Counted from the first letter of the stretch, positions 1 through 7,115 are shown. The stretch is DNA of 11,274 nt from Planctomycetes bacterium GWF2_50_10 (GCA_001824635.1 MHYB01000015.1:11047-22320); one strand, 5' to 3'. Notes: a model not told the origin generated them from the sequence alone. Numbers and translations are program-made.

Positions 1-90
1 GCCGAATCGAGCGATAGCGAAGTGAGGCCGAGGAATCCATAGAAAGTGGTCCCACAGGGGCCTACCTCGTCTCTCTTGCCTTTCTTCCCT

Positions 91-125
91 GAACTCTCAA
101 CCCTAAACGCTCAACGCTGAACCCT
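91..125. repeat. Heptamer array, five units of NAACNCT type
   Basis: Five consecutive 7-nt units run without gaps: gaactct, caaccct, aaacgct, caacgct, gaaccct. Every unit has A at positions 2-3 and CT at positions 6-7. The periodicity is read directly from the sequence; the function is unknown. Confidence 0.75.
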
Positions 126-167
126 GTTCTTGCACTTTAAACTTAGGCTTTTGAACCTCTTCTCAAT

Positions 168-194
168 TTCCGTGCGTTCCGTGAGTTCCGTGGT
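168..194. repeat. Nonamer array, three units of TTCCGTGNN
   Basis: Three consecutive 9-nt units share TTCCGTG and differ in the last two bases. A related 9-nt array lies at 506-532, so this is a recurring class within the block. Confidence 0.75.
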
Positions 195-205
195 GAAGCC
201 TTCTT

Positions 206-233
206 AACCCGCAACCCGCAACTCGCAACCCGT
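206..233. repeat. Heptamer array, four units of AACCCGC type
   Basis: Four consecutive 7-nt units: aacccgc, aacccgc, aactcgc, aacccgt. The same unit family, including the AACTCG variant, recurs at 549-576 about 340 bp away. The two arrays therefore look like copies of one element or products of one process. Confidence 0.8.
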
Positions 234-254
234 AAATCAATCCCGGCTCCCCCT

Positions 255-287
255 CTCAACCCAATCTCAACTTACCCTCAACTCCCC
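255..287. repeat. Three CTCAAC words spaced exactly 11 nt
   Basis: CTCAAC begins at 255, 266 and 277, giving an 11-nt period with variable filler. It is weaker than the heptamer arrays, and chance in pyrimidine-rich DNA cannot be excluded. Confidence 0.5.
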
Positions 288-469
288 CGCGCACACCGGC
301 GCTACCCCCGCGCCCCACCCTCATTTTCACTTTTTTTGCCCTCCAATCATAAGTTTTTCTAATACTAATTCCCCCCTCAAAACCCGTCAACAAAGTTGCA
401 CAATGTGAACCAAAACGACTATGTCATTCCCACTAAGCACATGATTTCTCATTTTTCTATTGGCATTTG

Positions 470-504
470 TTTCGGGTTTCGATCTTCGAATTTCGGGTTT
501 TCCT
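470..504. repeat. Heptamer array of TTTCGGG type
   Basis: Four 7-nt units (tttcggg, tttcgat, cttcgaa, tttcggg) are followed by a degenerate fifth. All four share TTCG in register. Confidence 0.7.
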
Positions 505-505
505 A

Positions 506-532
506 TCCGTGTCCTCGGTGTTCTCTGTGGTA
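506..532. repeat. Nonamer array, three units of TCNGTGNNN
   Basis: Three consecutive 9-nt units: tccgtgtcc, tcggtgttc, tctgtggta. They share TC and GTG in register and resemble the units at 168-194. Translated on the minus strand this part gives the TENTEDTD string. Confidence 0.7.
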
Positions 533-548
533 AAAATTCTTCTCTTGT

Positions 549-576
549 TACCTGCAACCCGCAACTCGTAACCCGC
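549..576. repeat. Heptamer array, second copy of the AACCCGC type
   Basis: Four 7-nt units (tacctgc, aacccgc, aactcgt, aacccgc) match the array at 206-233 in unit sequence and orientation. Confidence 0.8.
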
Positions 577-600
577 AACAATTCTTCCTATCCCTATCTG

Positions 601-656
601 TTGCCTCTTGCCTGATGCCTGTTGCCTACTTCTCCACTTGTGACTTATGACTTTCC
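601..656. repeat. Two adjacent heptamer arrays, TTGCCTN and ACTTRTG
   Basis: Bases 601-628 are four units of type ttgcctg. Bases 636-656 are three units beginning ACTT: acttgtg, acttatg, actttcc. The second array ends two bases short of the pilT stop codon complement, so the repeat block abuts the coding sequence. Confidence 0.7.
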
Positions 657-658
657 AA

Positions 659-1717
659 TCAATTCGCCATCGCGGCAAAATCCGGACATCTCTCCGACAA
701 CATCGAAAGATCAATAATGTCGCTCGCTGCCAGCTGTTCAAGAGCCTGATCCATCGTGCTCATGCTGTATTTCTTACCCGACTGAATAATGCTGAATATC
801 TCGTGCGTCCTTCCCTGGCGTATCAGCGCGCGGATCGATGGGATCACATTCATTATCTCACAGGCCACAACAAGCCCATCCACATACTTCTTTGGCAATA
901 GCTGCTGCCACACCACGCCCGCAAGACACGATGACAACTGATTGCGAACCTGTGCTATCTGTTCCGACGGGAACATATCAACGAATCTGTTAACAGATGA
1001 TATCGATCCTCTCGTATGAAGTGTCGCAAGCGTCAGGTGCCCCGTTTCCGCAAGCGTAAGTGCAGCCTGCGCAGATTCCCTGTCGCGTATTTCGCCTATA
1101 ACGATTACATCCGGCGATTGCCTCAATACCCGCCGCAATGCCTCATGGAACGTATGCGTATCCATGCCGACCTCGCGTTGATCGATAGTCGAAAGAATAT
1201 GGCTGTGCACATATTCGATCGGATCTTCTATACTCACGATATGGCACTTACGGCTGCGGTTTATGTAATCCACCATACAGGCCACAGTCGTGCTTTTACC
1301 GCTGCCCACCGGCCCCGTAACAAGCACAAGCCCCCGCGGCAGCATCGCGAATTTACGAATTATATCCGGCAGCAAAAGGCTCTCAAAACCGGGAATGGAT
1401 TCAACCACCCGCCTTGCCACAAGCGCCGCCGAGCCTTTCTGAAGGTAAAGATTTATTCTGAAGCGCCCAACCCCGTCGATAAATACCGAGCCGTCGAATT
1501 CCCTGTCTTTTTTGAACATCGCTATCTGCTCGCTGTTGATCAGCGACATGCAGATAAGTTCCGTATCTTCCGCCGTAAGATCGCCGTAACCTTCAATTGA
1601 TACAAGTTCCCCGTATATTCTCAATTGCGGCGGCTTACCGTCTGTCACCAGCAGATCGCTCGCCCCTTCGACCTCGGCCATCTTTACCAGAAGTTCAGTA
1701 CCTGTAATATTCCCCAT
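659..1717 (-). CDS. pilT: Type IV pilus retraction ATPase PilT
   Basis: This is a hexameric AAA-like motor ATPase that depolymerises type IV pili at the inner-membrane base, driving twitching and related behaviours. From ATG 1717 the protein is 352 residues, the usual PilT length. Visible motifs are a Walker A loop GPVGSGKST (about 135-143), an Asp box around VSIEDPIEY (about 172-180), Walker B VIVIGEIRD (204-212), a His box TGHLTLATLHT (225-235), and the PilT-type C-terminal IRALIRQG (295-302, compare AIRNLIRE). The start at 1717 is preferred over a 12-codon extension (ATG 1753) because AAGGGA lies just upstream and the shorter start leaves a 10-bp gap rather than a 26-bp overlap with pilB. 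One oddity is Val for the common Thr at the third Walker A position. PilU is the main alternative; the IRxLIR motif favours PilT. Confidence 0.93.
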   Translation of the reverse strand: MGNITGTELLVKMAEVEGASDLLVTDGKPPQLRIYGELVSIEGYGDLTAEDTELICMSLINSEQIAMFKKDREFDGSVFIDGVGRFRINLYLQKGSAALVARRVVESIPGFESLLLPDIIRKFAMLPRGLVLVTGPVGSGKSTTVACMVDYINRSRKCHIVSIEDPIEYVHSHILSTIDQREVGMDTHTFHEALRRVLRQSPDVIVIGEIRDRESAQAALTLAETGHLTLATLHTRGSISSVNRFVDMFPSEQIAQVRNQLSSCLAGVVWQQLLPKKYVDGLVVACEIMNVIPSIRALIRQGRTHEIFSIIQSGKKYSMSTMDQALEQLAASDIIDLSMLSERCPDFAAMAN

Positions 1718-1727
1718 CTGCGTTCCC

Positions 1728-3488
1728 TTACAAAGCGCCGATATCCTCGGCAAACGTTACCCCTATGACCTCGCTTGCGGTAGTAAGACCTTGCGTCATG
1801 CGACTTACCCCGCTTTCAAGCAGCCCGCCAAAACCCTTCTTCCTAGCGACTGCCCTTATCGCCAATTCACTTGCGCCTTCGACGATCTTCTCGCGGATCT
1901 CACTGTCTATTATCAAAAATTCAAATATCGGCACTCGCCCCAGGTACCCCGTCCCGCCACAAGCCTTGCACCCCTTACCATGGCAAAACGTGCTTTTCTC
2001 AACCGTTTCCTTATCAAGCTTAAGCCGAGGCCATAATTCAGGAGCAATCTGTACCGGTTCCTTGCAAAATGTGCATATTTTCCGTATCAACCGCTGTGCT
2101 ACTATAAGATTTAGTGATGATGCCAACAGGTAAGGCTCAATCCCCATATGCCTCAACCGACTAATCGCACTCGGCGCATCGTTCGTATGGAATGTACTCA
2201 GAACCAAATGCCCCGTAAGCGATGCTTTTATCGCTATTTCGACCGTTTCCTTATCGCGTATTTCGCCGATAAGAATAATATCCGGGTCCTGCCTCAGTAT
2301 AGAACGCAGGCACATGGCGAAATCCAGGTCGATTTCCGGCTTAACCTGCGTTTGGTTGATTCCCGCAAGACGATATTCAACCGGGTCTTCCACAGTCATA
2401 ATATTTTTACGCGGGTCCCGCAGATAGTTCAACGCCGAATAAAGAGTAGTGCTCTTGCCGCTGCCCGTAGGTCCGGTAACAACTATGATCCCGTACGGCT
2501 GTGCGAGAACTGTTTTAAATTTCGTCAGCAGTTCCGGTTCAAAACCGATAGCGTGTATATCGTGATTAACCGCCGTCTTATCGAGTATGCGCATCACGAT
2601 CTTTTCCCCATAGATCGTAGGTATCGCGCTCACACGCACATCGATATCCCTGCCCGGGGCCTTTATCTTAAAACGCCCATCCTGCGGCAGCCGACGTTCG
2701 GCAATATCCATTTCGCTTATGATCTTTATGCGAGTTACAACCGCAGCCTGCATACGCTTGGCTGGCGGAACCATTTCCCGCAAAAGCCCGTCAACACGCA
2801 TGCGGACCGACATCGAATTTTCCTGCGGTTCTATATGAATATCGCTGGCCCGGCTCTTAACAGCCTGGCTCAAAAGCAGATCGACAAATCGTATCACAGG
2901 CGGCTTGCTCGCCAGAGCCTCGCTGCTTATATCAGCACTGGTCGCGTCCTCAATAAATGAATCCGCCTCCTGCGTCTGATTCTCATCTTCAAGCTGAACA
3001 AGATCGCGCAATCGCTGCTCTTCGACATCCGAACCATGATATACCGCCTCAATTGCGCGTTTTATCTCCTGGCTCGAACTTATCACCAGCTTCAGCGGAC
3101 GCTTTATCTTGTGCTTGATCGTATCGATAGCCACTATATTCAGTGGGTCAGCTATCGCTACAACTATTTTATCATCGCTCTCCCCCGTAATTATCATGCA
3201 AAAACGCCTCGCCAGCGTTTCCGGCACAAGCCTCGCCAGGGAAATATCCAGCTTGGAAATATTTGTTATTTCGAAGCGCTCAATATTGAGGTATTGCGAA
3301 AGCGACTCGGTAATGTCATTTTCGTCTGTAATTTCAAGGCGCAACAGCACCTCGCCCAGCCGGCCTCCAGTGAGCTGCTGCTCCTGCAGAGCCTTTTCCA
3401 GGTCGGAGGCTTTGATCACCCCCTTGCTGACAAGCCATTCCCCAAAAAACTGGCTGCTGTCCACCGTTGTATTTGCGACACGATTCAT
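1728..3488 (-). CDS. pilB: Type IV pilus assembly ATPase PilB (GspE/PilB family)
   Basis: This motor ATPase powers pilus extension. The protein is 586 residues from ATG 3488, which follows AAGGAT at good spacing. A GTG ten codons upstream has no ribosome binding site. Residues about 14-66 form an MshEN-like N-terminal domain: two 24-residue motifs separated by exactly five residues. The first has the G-x-x-L...G...L...LQEQ pattern and the second starts RLGEVLL. DIHIEP (216-221), Walker A GPTGSGKST (339-347), Walker B IILIGEIRD (404-412) and His box TGHLVLSTFHTND (425-437) follow. Zinc-binding cysteines are CTFC (472-475) and GCKAC near 506-510. PilT starts 10 bp past its stop, and the PilT ribosome binding site overlaps that stop, implying coupled expression. 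No pilC or pilin lies in view. GspE of type II secretion is the alternative, disfavoured by the adjacent pilT. Confidence 0.93.
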   Translation of the reverse strand: MNRVANTTVDSSQFFGEWLVSKGVIKASDLEKALQEQQLTGGRLGEVLLRLEITDENDITESLSQYLNIERFEITNISKLDISLARLVPETLARRFCMIITGESDDKIVVAIADPLNIVAIDTIKHKIKRPLKLVISSSQEIKRAIEAVYHGSDVEEQRLRDLVQLEDENQTQEADSFIEDATSADISSEALASKPPVIRFVDLLLSQAVKSRASDIHIEPQENSMSVRMRVDGLLREMVPPAKRMQAAVVTRIKIISEMDIAERRLPQDGRFKIKAPGRDIDVRVSAIPTIYGEKIVMRILDKTAVNHDIHAIGFEPELLTKFKTVLAQPYGIIVVTGPTGSGKSTTLYSALNYLRDPRKNIMTVEDPVEYRLAGINQTQVKPEIDLDFAMCLRSILRQDPDIILIGEIRDKETVEIAIKASLTGHLVLSTFHTNDAPSAISRLRHMGIEPYLLASSLNLIVAQRLIRKICTFCKEPVQIAPELWPRLKLDKETVEKSTFCHGKGCKACGGTGYLGRVPIFEFLIIDSEIREKIVEGASELAIRAVARKKGFGGLLESGVSRMTQGLTTASEVIGVTFAEDIGAL

Positions 3489-3570
3489 AGATATCCTTAT
3501 CGGCAGAATCCGCAACACGTTTTAACTTATGATTTGAAAATCCCCTTCGTGACCATATCCTATCGGGCTA

Positions 3571-3576
3571 ATTATA
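3571..3576 (-). promoter_or_regulatory. Candidate -10 element for the pilB-pilT operon
   Basis: Reading the minus strand, a perfect TATAAT sits about 83 nt before the pilB ATG, inside AT-rich DNA between the upstream terminator and pilB. There is no good -35: the hexamer 17 nt upstream is TATATT. The placement after a terminator fits the operon having its own promoter, but AT-rich DNA gives such matches by chance. Confidence 0.3.
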
Positions 3577-3647
3577 TTTAAGCAACCATTTTTAATATAA
3601 AAAACAGGCTTGTCGTCACTCAGTGTAGTTATTACAGATTTGTGCGC

Positions 3648-3677
3648 AAAAAAAGGCCCCAGCATTACCGGGGCCTT
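3648..3677 (-). terminator. Rho-independent terminator of the beta-helix/Ig gene
   Basis: On the minus strand an 8-bp perfect stem (AAGGCCCC with GGGGCCTT) encloses a 9-nt loop and runs into a T-tract of seven. It lies about 20 nt after the stop codon at 3697. It should end the transcript of the large secreted-protein gene and insulate the pilB-pilT operon from it. Confidence 0.9.
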
Positions 3678-3696
3678 GATTCAAATTAGTTGCGTC

Positions 3697-5046
3697 TTAG
3701 ACGTTACGAACCGTAATTGTCACCGTCTCGGAATCCGTTAATAGCCCGTCACTTATAGTAAATGTCACATAATAAGTGCCCGCCTGTAATCGTGTAGGCG
3801 TCCATGTGAACGTCCCATAAGAACCAGGGGTGAAAGTTGCACCCGCAGGCAGCCCTTTGGCTGAAAACGTTACTGGCGTCTTGTCCGGATCCGCGCCCTT
3901 GGCGTAGATCGTCAGCTTCGAAGCTTCATTGACGCTCTTCGAACCTATATCATACAACCTCGGCGGCTGATTAACATTCACTACAGTGATCGTGATCGTC
4001 GAAGACGAGGTCGTTACACCATCACTGGCGGTAAATGTAACTGTGTGCGTGCCCTGCTGGATAAACGTCGGTCTCCAGTAGAACTTGTTGCCGGTAAACG
4101 AAGCGTAGGTCGGCAAACCCTTTATAGAGTATGTCACAGCTTTGCCTTCCGGATCCGTAGCGTTTACATAAAACTGCAGCGCATCACGTTCTTTAACTGT
4201 CTTGTTGCCGATAACTGCAAACACCGGCGGCTTGTTGGTCGATGTCGAAACTGCGGTAACTGTGATCGCCACTGTCTCGCTATCAGCTAACTGGCCATCG
4301 CTTACTCTGAACGTAACGCTGTAAGTGCCCGCTGTTGTCGGTGTCCAGCTAAATGTCTGTCCGCTCAGCGTTGCTCCGCTGGGAAGCGTCGATGCTGAAT
4401 ACGTCAGCGTATCATTCTCCGCGTCCGTTCCTGCCAGGTTGAAGCTAAGCGTATTTCCAACCTGCACAGTCTTGGAACCTATCGCCGCAAGCACTGGTGC
4501 TTTGTTTACCGGCACAACGACTCCGCCGTCCACAACAATCGTCACAGTTCTGGATACCTGCAGTTGGCCGTCCGAAACCGTAAAGAGCACATCATAAGAC
4601 CCCGCCTGTGTTACAGTCGGTATCCATGAGAATGTGCTGCCCGTAAAGCTTGCACCGCTGGGCAGTCCGGTCGCCGAATAACTCAGAGCGTCACCATCTG
4701 GATCGCTCGCCACCACGTTGAAGCTCAGCATGCTTCCCGATGTGGCATTCTGTGTAGCTATAGCGCTCATCACCGGCGCCCTGTTGGCGTTGGTTACTGT
4801 GATCGTAACAGCCTGCGAAAGGGTTGCGGTTCCATTGCTTGCCTTGAAAGTCACTGTATAAGAACCGCTCTGGCTGTAGGTTGGCGTCCATGTAAACGTA
4901 TCACCCGACAGAGTCGCCCCTGAAGGCATATTAGCTGCGGTATACGTCACTGCCGCTCCTGCTGGATCCGTCGCACTGAGTTTAAACGTCAGCGCATGAT
5001 CCTCAACTACGCTTTGTGGCCCTACATCTACAAATGTAAAATTAGA
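3697..5046 (-). repeat. Five tandem Ig-like domain repeats encoded in the secreted protein
   Basis: Residues about 508-593, 596-680, 688-771, 779-863 and 867-956 are five diverged copies of an 80-90 residue domain. Each has an APV/PPV opening, a central TDP or SDPDGD acidic turn, LPSGA(T/S), a FxWxPT strand and a closing SDG...VTITV strand. This is the pattern of He_PIG/cadherin-like putative Ig domains, which usually act as stalks or carbohydrate- or protein-binding modules. The domain match is from memory of the family pattern. Confidence 0.85.
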
Positions 5047-6567
5047 ATCGACAGGCTCAGATGACGGCTTACCGCCAAACTCATAGCACCCTGCATCAGC
5101 ATAGTTGCTGCCGTTATTGCCAACTGACGCGATATCCACGCGCGATGCCTCCAGCATATCACTTGCTGAAGCTGTCGTCAGCGGACAAATATCTACTCCG
5201 GGGCTCCCTGATGCCAGTTGATACTCGTCTATCAGATCCGCACCGGTAGTCCGGGTTACAACTTTGAACGCGTAATTATCGAACTCACTGCCGCCGAGGA
5301 AAAACTTGCCCGACGGATAAAAGTAAGATGAGTTCGTCGCAGAACTTGTCACGATCTTGTTATTGGTCAGCGCAGATATCCATGACCCGCTGCGGATCAG
5401 TGAATAAATGATGTTATTATTGATATTCGCGCTTGGCACACTTGAAGACACGCTTACTGCGCCGACGAAAACATTGTTATTCATCTTAAGACCGCTGCCG
5501 TTAACACCCGTTGCAAGCTGTATCTGCAATGCGTATTCATAATAGCTGCATCCGGTACGGCCTCTGGGCCTGCCGACGAATGTATTATTTCGGATCACAA
5601 AATTGCTGCCCACATCACAGAACTCAACCGAGTACATATTGATGGTGTCATATACCAGATTATTCTCGATGAGCATGTTGCAATACCCTGTGGTCGGGAA
5701 AATCAGGCCGTAACTCCTTATGCCCCTGGTATTACCGTAGTTATGAATCACATTGCCCCTGATAACCATGTTATCATTCCGGATACTGATACCAGTGCCA
5801 TGTGCATCGTCTACAACATCCTGGTCATATATCTCGTTGCCTTCGATATATATCGTACCGTTGCCTATTTTCGTTGCCGGCTTGATGCCGCTGGCCGCGA
5901 AATGATGCAACTCATTATTACGGATCACTACATTGTTGCCGATCGTTCCGGTAAGTTCTATACCCACCGATGCATCCCGAATCTCGCAGTTGTCTATCCA
6001 CACGTCATTGATGCTTTTAGAATTAGGAGTTGAAAAATAAACGCAGTAACCAGTCGTCCCTGCCACTCCTCGCGTCCTGAAATCACCTTGGATCAGCATG
6101 TTCTTGAACTGCAAAAAAGAACTGTCTGCTATCGAAACCACGCGACCGGTTCCTGATTTGGCTATCACAGATATGCCGTCAAAAACCAGGTAACGCTTTG
6201 CCGGTGTAGTCGAACTGCCCCATGCGACATTGAGGTAATCGAATACCGGATTACTTCCTGAAGCAGCCTTGTAAGTGATCGGACTTGTCCAGCTCAAACC
6301 ATTTCTATCAGTATTACCGAAGCTTACTCCCCCATAATTACCCGACTGCAGCAAGACTGTGTCCCCTGCCGCGACTGTCGCTTTCGCCTTTCCGATAGTC
6401 TTCCATGGCGATGTCGACGAACCATTGCCGGAATCACTGCCGCTTACTGCGTCGACATAATACGTCGCAGCTTCAGCAACAGTCGGCATCAGTAAAGCTG
6501 CGATAGCCAACAAGGCCACCTTTAAGCTTACACTGATTCCCTTGATCGATTTTCTTTGGTACTTCAT
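3697..6567 (-). CDS. Secreted parallel beta-helix protein with five C-terminal Ig-like domains
   Basis: A 956-residue exported protein. Residues 1-33 are a signal peptide: basic start, hydrophobic core VALLAIAALLM, likely cleavage after VAEA. The mature protein opens with ATYYVDAVSGSDSGNGS and SPWKTI, the hallmark entry of DUF1565-type right-handed beta-helix proteins. Repeated N-N-x-(V/I)-I-R-N-N rungs (about 185-395) support a pectate-lyase-like fold. From residue 508 five Ig-like domains follow and the protein ends in the last strand (TVRNV), with no sorting signal or membrane anchor. GAGGAAG a few bases before ATG 6567 supports the start. Such proteins are usually polysaccharide lyases, glycoside hydrolases or surface binders. 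I cannot identify catalytic residues, so substrate and activity are unassigned. It appears monocistronic, with its own terminator. Confidence 0.85.
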   Translation of the reverse strand: MKYQRKSIKGISVSLKVALLAIAALLMPTVAEAATYYVDAVSGSDSGNGSSTSPWKTIGKAKATVAAGDTVLLQSGNYGGVSFGNTDRNGLSWTSPITYKAASGSNPVFDYLNVAWGSSTTPAKRYLVFDGISVIAKSGTGRVVSIADSSFLQFKNMLIQGDFRTRGVAGTTGYCVYFSTPNSKSINDVWIDNCEIRDASVGIELTGTIGNNVVIRNNELHHFAASGIKPATKIGNGTIYIEGNEIYDQDVVDDAHGTGISIRNDNMVIRGNVIHNYGNTRGIRSYGLIFPTTGYCNMLIENNLVYDTINMYSVEFCDVGSNFVIRNNTFVGRPRGRTGCSYYEYALQIQLATGVNGSGLKMNNNVFVGAVSVSSSVPSANINNNIIYSLIRSGSWISALTNNKIVTSSATNSSYFYPSGKFFLGGSEFDNYAFKVVTRTTGADLIDEYQLASGSPGVDICPLTTASASDMLEASRVDIASVGNNGSNYADAGCYEFGGKPSSEPVDSNFTFVDVGPQSVVEDHALTFKLSATDPAGAAVTYTAANMPSGATLSGDTFTWTPTYSQSGSYTVTFKASNGTATLSQAVTITVTNANRAPVMSAIATQNATSGSMLSFNVVASDPDGDALSYSATGLPSGASFTGSTFSWIPTVTQAGSYDVLFTVSDGQLQVSRTVTIVVDGGVVVPVNKAPVLAAIGSKTVQVGNTLSFNLAGTDAENDTLTYSASTLPSGATLSGQTFSWTPTTAGTYSVTFRVSDGQLADSETVAITVTAVSTSTNKPPVFAVIGNKTVKERDALQFYVNATDPEGKAVTYSIKGLPTYASFTGNKFYWRPTFIQQGTHTVTFTASDGVTTSSSTITITVVNVNQPPRLYDIGSKSVNEASKLTIYAKGADPDKTPVTFSAKGLPAGATFTPGSYGTFTWTPTRLQAGTYYVTFTISDGLLTDSETVTITVRNV

Positions 6568-6965
6568 GGTACTTCCTCACAAAAAAAACAACAATACTAC
6601 TGAACTACAAATAAACCTTTTGAATGAATTAAACCGAATAATATGCACATTCAGGTGATATGAATTTCTTAGATGTAAATGTTAAATATGTTGAAACCAG
6701 ATCCTGCCTCGATAGATTTTGCGATTTGCTTTTTTCCAAGATGATATAGACCACGCTGGCTTTACTCCTGAAACGCAGGTTACTAACTTGTTTACCAATT
6801 ATCAATAACTTCGGCAATACAAATAAAAAATATTAACCCGTTTATGATGAAAATTGTTTCACAAAGACGGAGCACTTACTCAACTTTTACCGGTTTGCTA
6901 TTCTGAATAGTTTACTTACGTTTACATAGTTCATGTGTTCATTGTTCATAAAATTAAAAATAGTC

Positions 6966-6994
6966 TTGACCGTCTAAACACATTCAGATAACTT
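6966..6994 (+). promoter_or_regulatory. Candidate distal promoter for the kinase-like/AsnB-like operon
   Basis: TTGACC at 6966-6971 is one base from the -35 consensus, and TAACTT follows at 17 nt spacing. The -10 match is poor (3 of 6), so this is a weak call. It would give a leader of more than 100 nt containing the inverted repeat at 7011-7031. Confidence 0.25.
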
Positions 6995-7010
6995 TGGAAT
7001 TGCTTTTAGG

Positions 7011-7031
7011 GGAATAGAATTCTTCTACTCC
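7011..7031. repeat. Imperfect inverted repeat (9-bp arms, 3-nt centre)
   Basis: GGAATAGAA and TTCTACTCC pair at 8 of 9 positions around a 3-nt centre. It lies upstream of the TATAAT at 7058. It could be an operator for the downstream operon or, if transcription starts further upstream, a leader hairpin. No T-tract follows, so it is not a terminator. Confidence 0.4.
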
Positions 7032-7033
7032 GG

Positions 7034-7063
7034 TTCATCGCTTTAGCGTTAAACAGGTATAAT
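7034..7063 (+). promoter_or_regulatory. Candidate proximal promoter for the kinase-like/AsnB-like operon
   Basis: A perfect TATAAT at 7058-7063 lies about 50 nt before the start codon. The hexamer at 7034-7039 (TTCATC, 18-nt spacing) is only a weak -35. A small inverted repeat, TATAC-N5-GTATA at 7074-7088, falls just downstream near the expected transcription start and could be an operator. Confidence 0.35.
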
Positions 7064-7115
7064 CGGAATAGACTATACACAAAGTATAACTGATTTTGGG
7101 GGCTGTTTGAAAACA

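Larger units (their letters stand above)
1..658. other. Gene-free intergenic block built from short-period repeats
   Basis: I see no credible gene in this stretch downstream of pilT. Most of it consists of short tandem arrays with 7-nt, 9-nt or 11-nt periods, annotated separately below. The remainder is pyrimidine-rich on the plus strand (around 240-375) or unstructured. Open frames crossing it on the minus strand translate the repeats themselves, giving strings such as TENTEDTDRKTRNSK, and are best read as non-coding. The first 40 bases may be part of a further dispersed repeat, but only one copy is in view. No clear terminator for pilT is visible here. Confidence 0.75.
6568..7115. other. 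AT-rich divergent intergenic region
   Basis: About 550 bp separate the beta-helix gene (minus) from the kinase-like gene (plus), so this region must carry both promoters and any shared control sites. It is visibly richer in A and T than the flanking genes. It holds two candidate plus-strand promoters, a 9-bp imperfect inverted repeat (7011-7031) and a small TATAC-N5-GTATA inverted repeat (7074-7088). No convincing minus-strand promoter was found. Short frames on both strands lack similarity to anything I recognise. Confidence 0.6.

Noticed and set aside
91..656. CRISPR array
   Set aside because: The repeats are 7-11 nt, contiguous, and lack unique spacers; no cas gene is near.
387..741. Two overlapping minus-strand frames of 64 and 94 codons in the left intergenic block
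   Set aside because: They translate the short-period repeats (VAGYELRVAG, TENTEDTDRK), one overlaps the pilT end, and neither has a ribosome binding site. Similar repeat-derived hypotheticals are familiar annotation artefacts.
1718..1753. Upstream ATG for pilT overlapping pilB
   Set aside because: The inner ATG at 1717 has AAGGGA upstream and gives the usual PilT N-terminus and length.
3489..3518. GTG start for pilB ten codons upstream
   Set aside because: No ribosome binding site precedes it, while ATG 3488 has AAGGAT at proper spacing and starts close to the conserved domain.
1016..3581. Long plus-strand frames opposite pilT and pilB (up to 270 codons)
   Set aside because: They lie antisense to genes with clear motifs, have no recognisable domains, and arise from the codon bias of the real genes.
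3697..3760. PEP-CTERM or other C-terminal sorting signal on the beta-helix/Ig protein
   Set aside because: The protein ends in an Ig strand (TVRNV); there is no PEP motif, hydrophobic span or basic tail.
6629..6817. 62-codon minus-strand frame in the divergent intergenic region
   Set aside because: No convincing ribosome binding site or recognisable domain; its composition is that of AT-rich non-coding DNA.
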